From assembly GCA_041397775.1 (NCBI GenBank), contig JAWKWB010000007.1:1-64000 (forward strand): a DNA stretch of 64,000 nucleotides, in the 5' to 3' direction. This DNA comes from Ga0077555 sp041397775 (GTDB lineage: Bacteria > Pseudomonadota > Alphaproteobacteria > Rhizobiales > Hyphomicrobiaceae). This document shows positions 62,458-64,000 of this stretch, one piece after another. Made by a program: the position numbers and the translations under genes. The notes under the pieces were generated by a model. The model was not told the DNA's origin, did no database searches, and was given only the letters and a program-made list of their open reading frames with translations. The stretch's first letter is position 1. Each line of letters begins with the position of its first letter.

Positions 62458-63066
62458 TTGGGGCCGACCGTGCGGGCTATCGCTCTGTCGTTTGCCGTGC
62501 TTGCGGCCTGCGCTGCGAATGCTCACCTCGCCTCGGCGCAGAAGGCGGGCGCGACGGACTTGGCCGCGCGCGTCGCCAAGGCGCGTCAGGTCGCCCAGAC
62601 CCTCGCCGACCGTTTGAAGGGCGAGATCGTCACCGCTCTGAAGGCCGATGGCCCGGTGAGCACTGTCGGCCTGTGCCAGACCATCTCCCCCGATCTGACC
62701 TATACGGCCGCCGACGAGTTCGGTTTCGAAGTCACGCGTACGGCCCTGAAGCTGCGCAATCCCGAGAATGCGCCCGACCCGTGGGAACTCAAGGTGCTGC
62801 AGCAGTTCCAGAGCCAGATTGCGGCCGGCGCCGACCCCGCCAAGCTGGAACAGGCCGAGATCATCGTGACGCCGGAAGGCGACAAGCTGTTCCGCTTCAT
62901 GAAGCCCATCATGATGGGTGAGCCGTGCCTCGTCTGCCATGGCACGGACGTCAAGCAGGACGTGAAGGCGGAGATCGCGCGCTACTATCCCGAAGACAAG
63001 GCCGTGGGCTTCAAGCTCGGCGAGCTGCGGGGCGCCTTTTCACTGGCTCAACTCATCGGGGAGTGA
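62458..63066 (+). CDS. DUF3365-type periplasmic c-heme protein
   Basis: About 202 residues from a TTG at 62458 with GGGAGGG 5 bp upstream; no ATG is available before the signal peptide. The signal peptide (VRAIALSFAVLAACAANAHL with cleavage near ASAQ) leads to a helical domain with ISPDLTYTAADEFGFEVTRT, LRNPENAPDPWE and a single CLVCH heme motif in MGEPCLVCHGTD. This matches the Tll0287-like/DUF3365 group, heme-binding sensor or electron-carrier proteins. Its last 19 bp overlap the convergent O-antigen-ligase gene. Confidence 0.88.
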   Translation: MGPTVRAIALSFAVLAACAANAHLASAQKAGATDLAARVAKARQVAQTLADRLKGEIVTALKADGPVSTVGLCQTISPDLTYTAADEFGFEVTRTALKLRNPENAPDPWELKVLQQFQSQIAAGADPAKLEQAEIIVTPEGDKLFRFMKPIMMGEPCLVCHGTDVKQDVKAEIARYYPEDKAVGFKLGELRGAFSLAQLIGE

Positions 63067-64000
63067 GTTGCGGTCCGGCGGCCGAGTTCGATGGCGATCA
63101 TCAAAGCGATCACCCATGTGGCGAAAACGGCCATGAACCACGTCTGGAACAAGCCCCAGCTGAATGCACCCATGACGGCAGCGGCGACGAAGCTGGAAAT
63201 TGCGGCCGGCCTCAGGTTGCGTGGCAAGCGGTTCAATGCGAACAGCGCCGTGATGCCGAGCGTGGCCAACAGCGCCGCGCCGATGGCACCCAGCTCGTAC
63301 CACGCCTGCATGTAGACGTTGTGCGAGTGGCGGCCCGTGCGCAACGGATACGTGTGATCTGCGGGCCTTTCCGCGCGCGGCCCCTCCTGCTCGTCGAGTT
63401 CCTTGGTCGAGCCCACGCCGATCCCCAGGAGGGGTGCGTTGTCGATGCGCTGGGCGGTGACACCCCACAGGATGATGCGGTTGCGGCCCGTCGTCGGGAT
63501 CCAGTCGGCTTTGTAGAGGCCCGCGCTGTAGGCCGACGCGGCAATGGGCACGACCAGCAGCGTCGCGCCGAGCCAGGCGATCATGATCAGCCAGAGCGCT
63601 GGTTTTTGCCGTATCAAGAGCGCGGCCATGGCGAAGGCGGAGAAGAACAGCGCCAGCATCGACGTCTCGTGCTCGGAGGAGAATGTGGCGATCGTGAAGC
63701 CTGCGACGGCGAGCCCGCCCATCCAGAGCGCGCGGCGGCGCGGCGCCAGCAGCCACAGCAGCATCAGCGCCGGCCAGAGCAGCACGGTCGCGGCGCCAAA
63801 TCCGCGATTGAGCAGGTAGAGGCCGACGTTCATGCTGCCGTCCGGGCCCAATTTGACGTGCTTTTGCGGCGGCCGCAGCGCTGGGAAGCCCGTCAGGACC
63901 GACTTCAGGATCGGGAAATTCCACACGCATTCGATCGTCAGGTAGAGCATACCCACGGCCGCACCTGCGACGATCCCGATGGACAGGCTTTTCAGGTCGC
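63048..64000 (-). CDS. O-antigen ligase-like membrane protein (C-terminal part; 5' end outside window)
   Basis: The frame is open to the window edge (reading DLKSLSIGIVAGAAVGMLY before the visible part), so the start lies beyond 64000. At least 317 residues are seen, with about seven membrane helices: FGAATVLLWPALMLLWLLAP, GLAVAGFTIATFSSEHETSML (split), LWLIMIAWLGATLLVVPIAA and others. A periplasmic loop carries GIGVGSTKELD and RTGRHSHNVYMQAWYELGAIG; the H-x-H-N-x-Y motif is diagnostic of the Wzy/WaaL/O-antigen ligase (Wzy_C) family. It is expected to join or polymerise polysaccharide on lipid carriers at the periplasmic face. Confidence 0.9.
   Translation of the reverse strand, partial: DLKSLSIGIVAGAAVGMLYLTIECVWNFPILKSVLTGFPALRPPQKHVKLGPDGSMNVGLYLLNRGFGAATVLLWPALMLLWLLAPRRRALWMGGLAVAGFTIATFSSEHETSMLALFFSAFAMAALLIRQKPALWLIMIAWLGATLLVVPIAASAYSAGLYKADWIPTTGRNRIILWGVTAQRIDNAPLLGIGVGSTKELDEQEGPRAERPADHTYPLRTGRHSHNVYMQAWYELGAIGAALLATLGITALFALNRLPRNLRPAAISSFVAAAVMGAFSWGLFQTWFMAVFATWVIALMIAIELGRRTATHSPMS

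Overview
The window is a GC-rich stretch (codon third positions dominated by G/C) of what looks like an alphaproteobacterial chromosome. The evidence is gene content: a CpaC/CpaD/TadD set of Caulobacter-type Tad pilus genes, a small-type PurL, an Anbu (proteasome-like) cluster, TRAP transporters, and four class III (CaiB/BaiF) CoA-transferases beside enoyl-CoA hydratase, SDR and enolase-superfamily genes. That last set is typical of soil or freshwater Alphaproteobacteria with a large acid-catabolism repertoire. The genus cannot be fixed from the sequence alone. No rRNA, prophage, CRISPR array or recognisable transposase was seen; the only RNA gene found is a tRNA-Ser(GGA) at 52760-52849 on the minus strand.

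Layout. 1-4.6 kb: the start of a secreted protein, a CoA-transferase, a GT4 glycosyltransferase, a NylB-like serine hydrolase and a macro-domain protein. 4.6-8.8 kb: a 700-bp repeat-bearing spacer and an unrecognised 1168-residue membrane/coiled-coil protein with an internal duplication. 9-12.1 kb: a fused TRAP permease and an SDR. 12.2-21 kb: a region bounded by inverted copies of a 169-bp double-hairpin repeat. It carries an exonuclease-CBS-DUF294 fusion, a GST, a beta-lactamase-like hydrolase, a small membrane protein with a fatty-acid-hydroxylase-family enzyme, and a BTAD/TPR regulator divergent from a 49-residue secreted peptide. 21-34 kb: a cytidylate-kinase-like protein, purL (frameshifted), an EamA exporter, a CoA-transferase, a Tat-exported patatin, a VOC protein, a divergent 2-oxoglutarate dehydrogenase E1, MaeB and an SDR. 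35-38.2 kb: a DctPQM TRAP operon whose dctQ is frameshifted. 38.4-42.4 kb: the Anbu/transglutaminase/alpha-E/ATP-grasp operon. 42.6-48 kb: cpaD-cpaC, a membrane-anchored WD40 protein and tadD. 48-53 kb: DUF2269, an SDR-DoxX fusion, a CoA-transferase, an enoyl-CoA hydratase and the tRNA. 53-56.7 kb: a RraA/EthD-like/CoA-transferase/enolase-superfamily catabolic operon. 56.7-64 kb: a flavin monooxygenase, a D-2-hydroxyacid dehydrogenase, thiSGE, a CHAD protein, a c-heme DUF3365 protein and part of an O-antigen ligase.

The most unusual signals are a family of palindromes with unrelated sequence but the same geometry (7-10 bp outer arm, 4-nt one-sided bulge, 15-16 bp inner arm, 21-23 nt loop, often ending in CTAG), the Anbu operon, the large 5.3-8.8 kb protein, and single-base frameshifts in purL and dctQ. 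The frameshifts may be real lesions or assembly errors. Functional statements come from motif recognition by eye; no database search was run.
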